Below, piece after piece: positions 5,877 through 6,405 of a stretch of DNA of 6,405 bases. The position numbers and the translations under genes are program-made. Numbering within the stretch: the stretch's first letter is position 1; every line of letters begins with the position of its first letter. The notes beneath the pieces were generated by a model. It was not told the DNA's origin. It saw nothing but the letters and a program-made list of their open reading frames with translations, and ran no database searches. The DNA lies in contig CAMHKP010000027.1 of assembly GCA_946185785.1 (NCBI GenBank), positions 1 through 6,405 on the forward strand. Reading direction: 5' to 3'. This stretch comes from an uncultured Alphaproteobacteria bacterium (lineage in GTDB: Bacteria; Pseudomonadota; Alphaproteobacteria; Rs-D84).

Positions 5877-6405
5877 ATGGCTCTTATACCTATGGTTATT
5901 GAAGAATCACCGCGTGGTGAACGTTCATTTGATATTTATTCACGCCTGTTGCGCGATCGTATTATTATGGTCGGTGGCGAAATTGAACCTAATATGGCAA
6001 ACAGTATTGTTGCCCAGTTGTTGTTTTTGGAATCTGAAAATCCAAATGCAGACATTTCTATGTACATAAATTCACCTGGCGGTGATGTTTCGGCTGGGTG
6101 GGCGATTATGGACACTATGCAATATATTAAATCACCGGTTTCTACAATCGGTATGGGTTTGGTTGCATCTATGGGTTCGGTATTATTGGCAGCCGGGGAA
6201 AAGGGTAAACGTTTTGTTTTGCCAAATACCCAGGTTATGATTCATCAGCCAATGGCTGGCGCCCAGGGGCAAATTACCGATATGGAAATTCAGTTGAACC
6301 AGTTTCAAAAGAACAAAAAGTCATTGGTTAAACAGATGGCTGAATTTACTGGTCGTAAAGAAAAAGAAGTCTTTGACGCGATGGAACGTGATAATTGGAT
6401 GACGC
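5877..6405 (+). CDS. clpP: ATP-dependent Clp protease proteolytic subunit (3' end outside window)
   Basis: ClpP is the barrel-shaped serine peptidase that degrades proteins unfolded by ClpX or ClpA. In Alphaproteobacteria it also removes cell-cycle regulators. The visible 176 residues begin MALIPMVIE and carry the processing/body motif [12 protein letters not shown] (14-25), [12 protein letters not shown] (63-74), catalytic S98 in ASMGS, H123 in MIHQP, and D172 in ERDNWM. The full catalytic triad is therefore inside the window; only the last roughly 25-35 residues are missing, and no stop occurs before the edge. Residue 75 is Trp where ClpP proteins usually have Leu or a small hydrophobic (AGLAIYDTM versus AGWAIMDTM here). 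The gene has its own promoter and ribosome site and follows pgk after 143 bases. A clpX partner downstream would be usual but cannot be seen. Confidence 0.96.
   Translation, partial: MALIPMVIEESPRGERSFDIYSRLLRDRIIMVGGEIEPNMANSIVAQLLFLESENPNADISMYINSPGGDVSAGWAIMDTMQYIKSPVSTIGMGLVASMGSVLLAAGEKGKRFVLPNTQVMIHQPMAGAQGQITDMEIQLNQFQKNKKSLVKQMAEFTGRKEKEVFDAMERDNWMT

Overview
The window is a chromosomal housekeeping segment of a moderately AT-rich bacterium. A near-canonical CcrM-type adenine methyltransferase (GANTC family, C-terminal RAMA domain) points to the Alphaproteobacteria, and the autotransporter-like outer-membrane barrel confirms a Gram-negative envelope. Low GC, GAA/AAA/TTG-rich codon use and several departures from textbook alphaproteobacterial motifs (DSPY in CcrM, odd C-domain motifs in Pgk) suggest an uncultured or host-associated lineage. 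That last point is inference; I cannot name a genus.

Layout, left to right. (1) 1-435, plus: the C-terminal end of an outer-membrane beta-barrel protein, cut by the left edge. (2) 443-468: a perfect 11-bp hairpin flanked by A and T runs, serving as a bidirectional terminator between convergent genes. (3) 475-1575, minus: ccrM. (4) 1576-1751: a divergent intergenic region with promoter-like elements for both ccrM and nrdR and one GANTC site inside an inverted repeat. (5) 1752-5733, plus: a tight four-gene block, nrdR - slt-type lytic transglycosylase - rnhB - pgk, with junctions of +1 nt, -1 nt and -20 nt, so probably one transcript with translational coupling. (6) 5734-5876: an intergenic region with a weak hairpin, two short palindromic elements and a -10 box. 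(7) 5877-6405, plus: clpP, cut by the right edge after its catalytic Asp.

The genes serve growth-linked functions: DNA methylation and cell-cycle control (ccrM), dNTP supply control (nrdR), peptidoglycan turnover (slt), ribonucleotide removal from DNA (rnhB), glycolysis (pgk) and protein quality and cell-cycle proteolysis (clpP). GANTC sites in the ccrM/nrdR and clpP upstream regions offer a possible link between methylation state and expression, but this is a hypothesis. I see no mobile element, CRISPR array, RNA gene or defence island, and no convincing undescribed system. The most notable details are the DSPY active-site variant in CcrM, the apparently leaderless nrdR start, and the palindromic elements in the two promoter regions.
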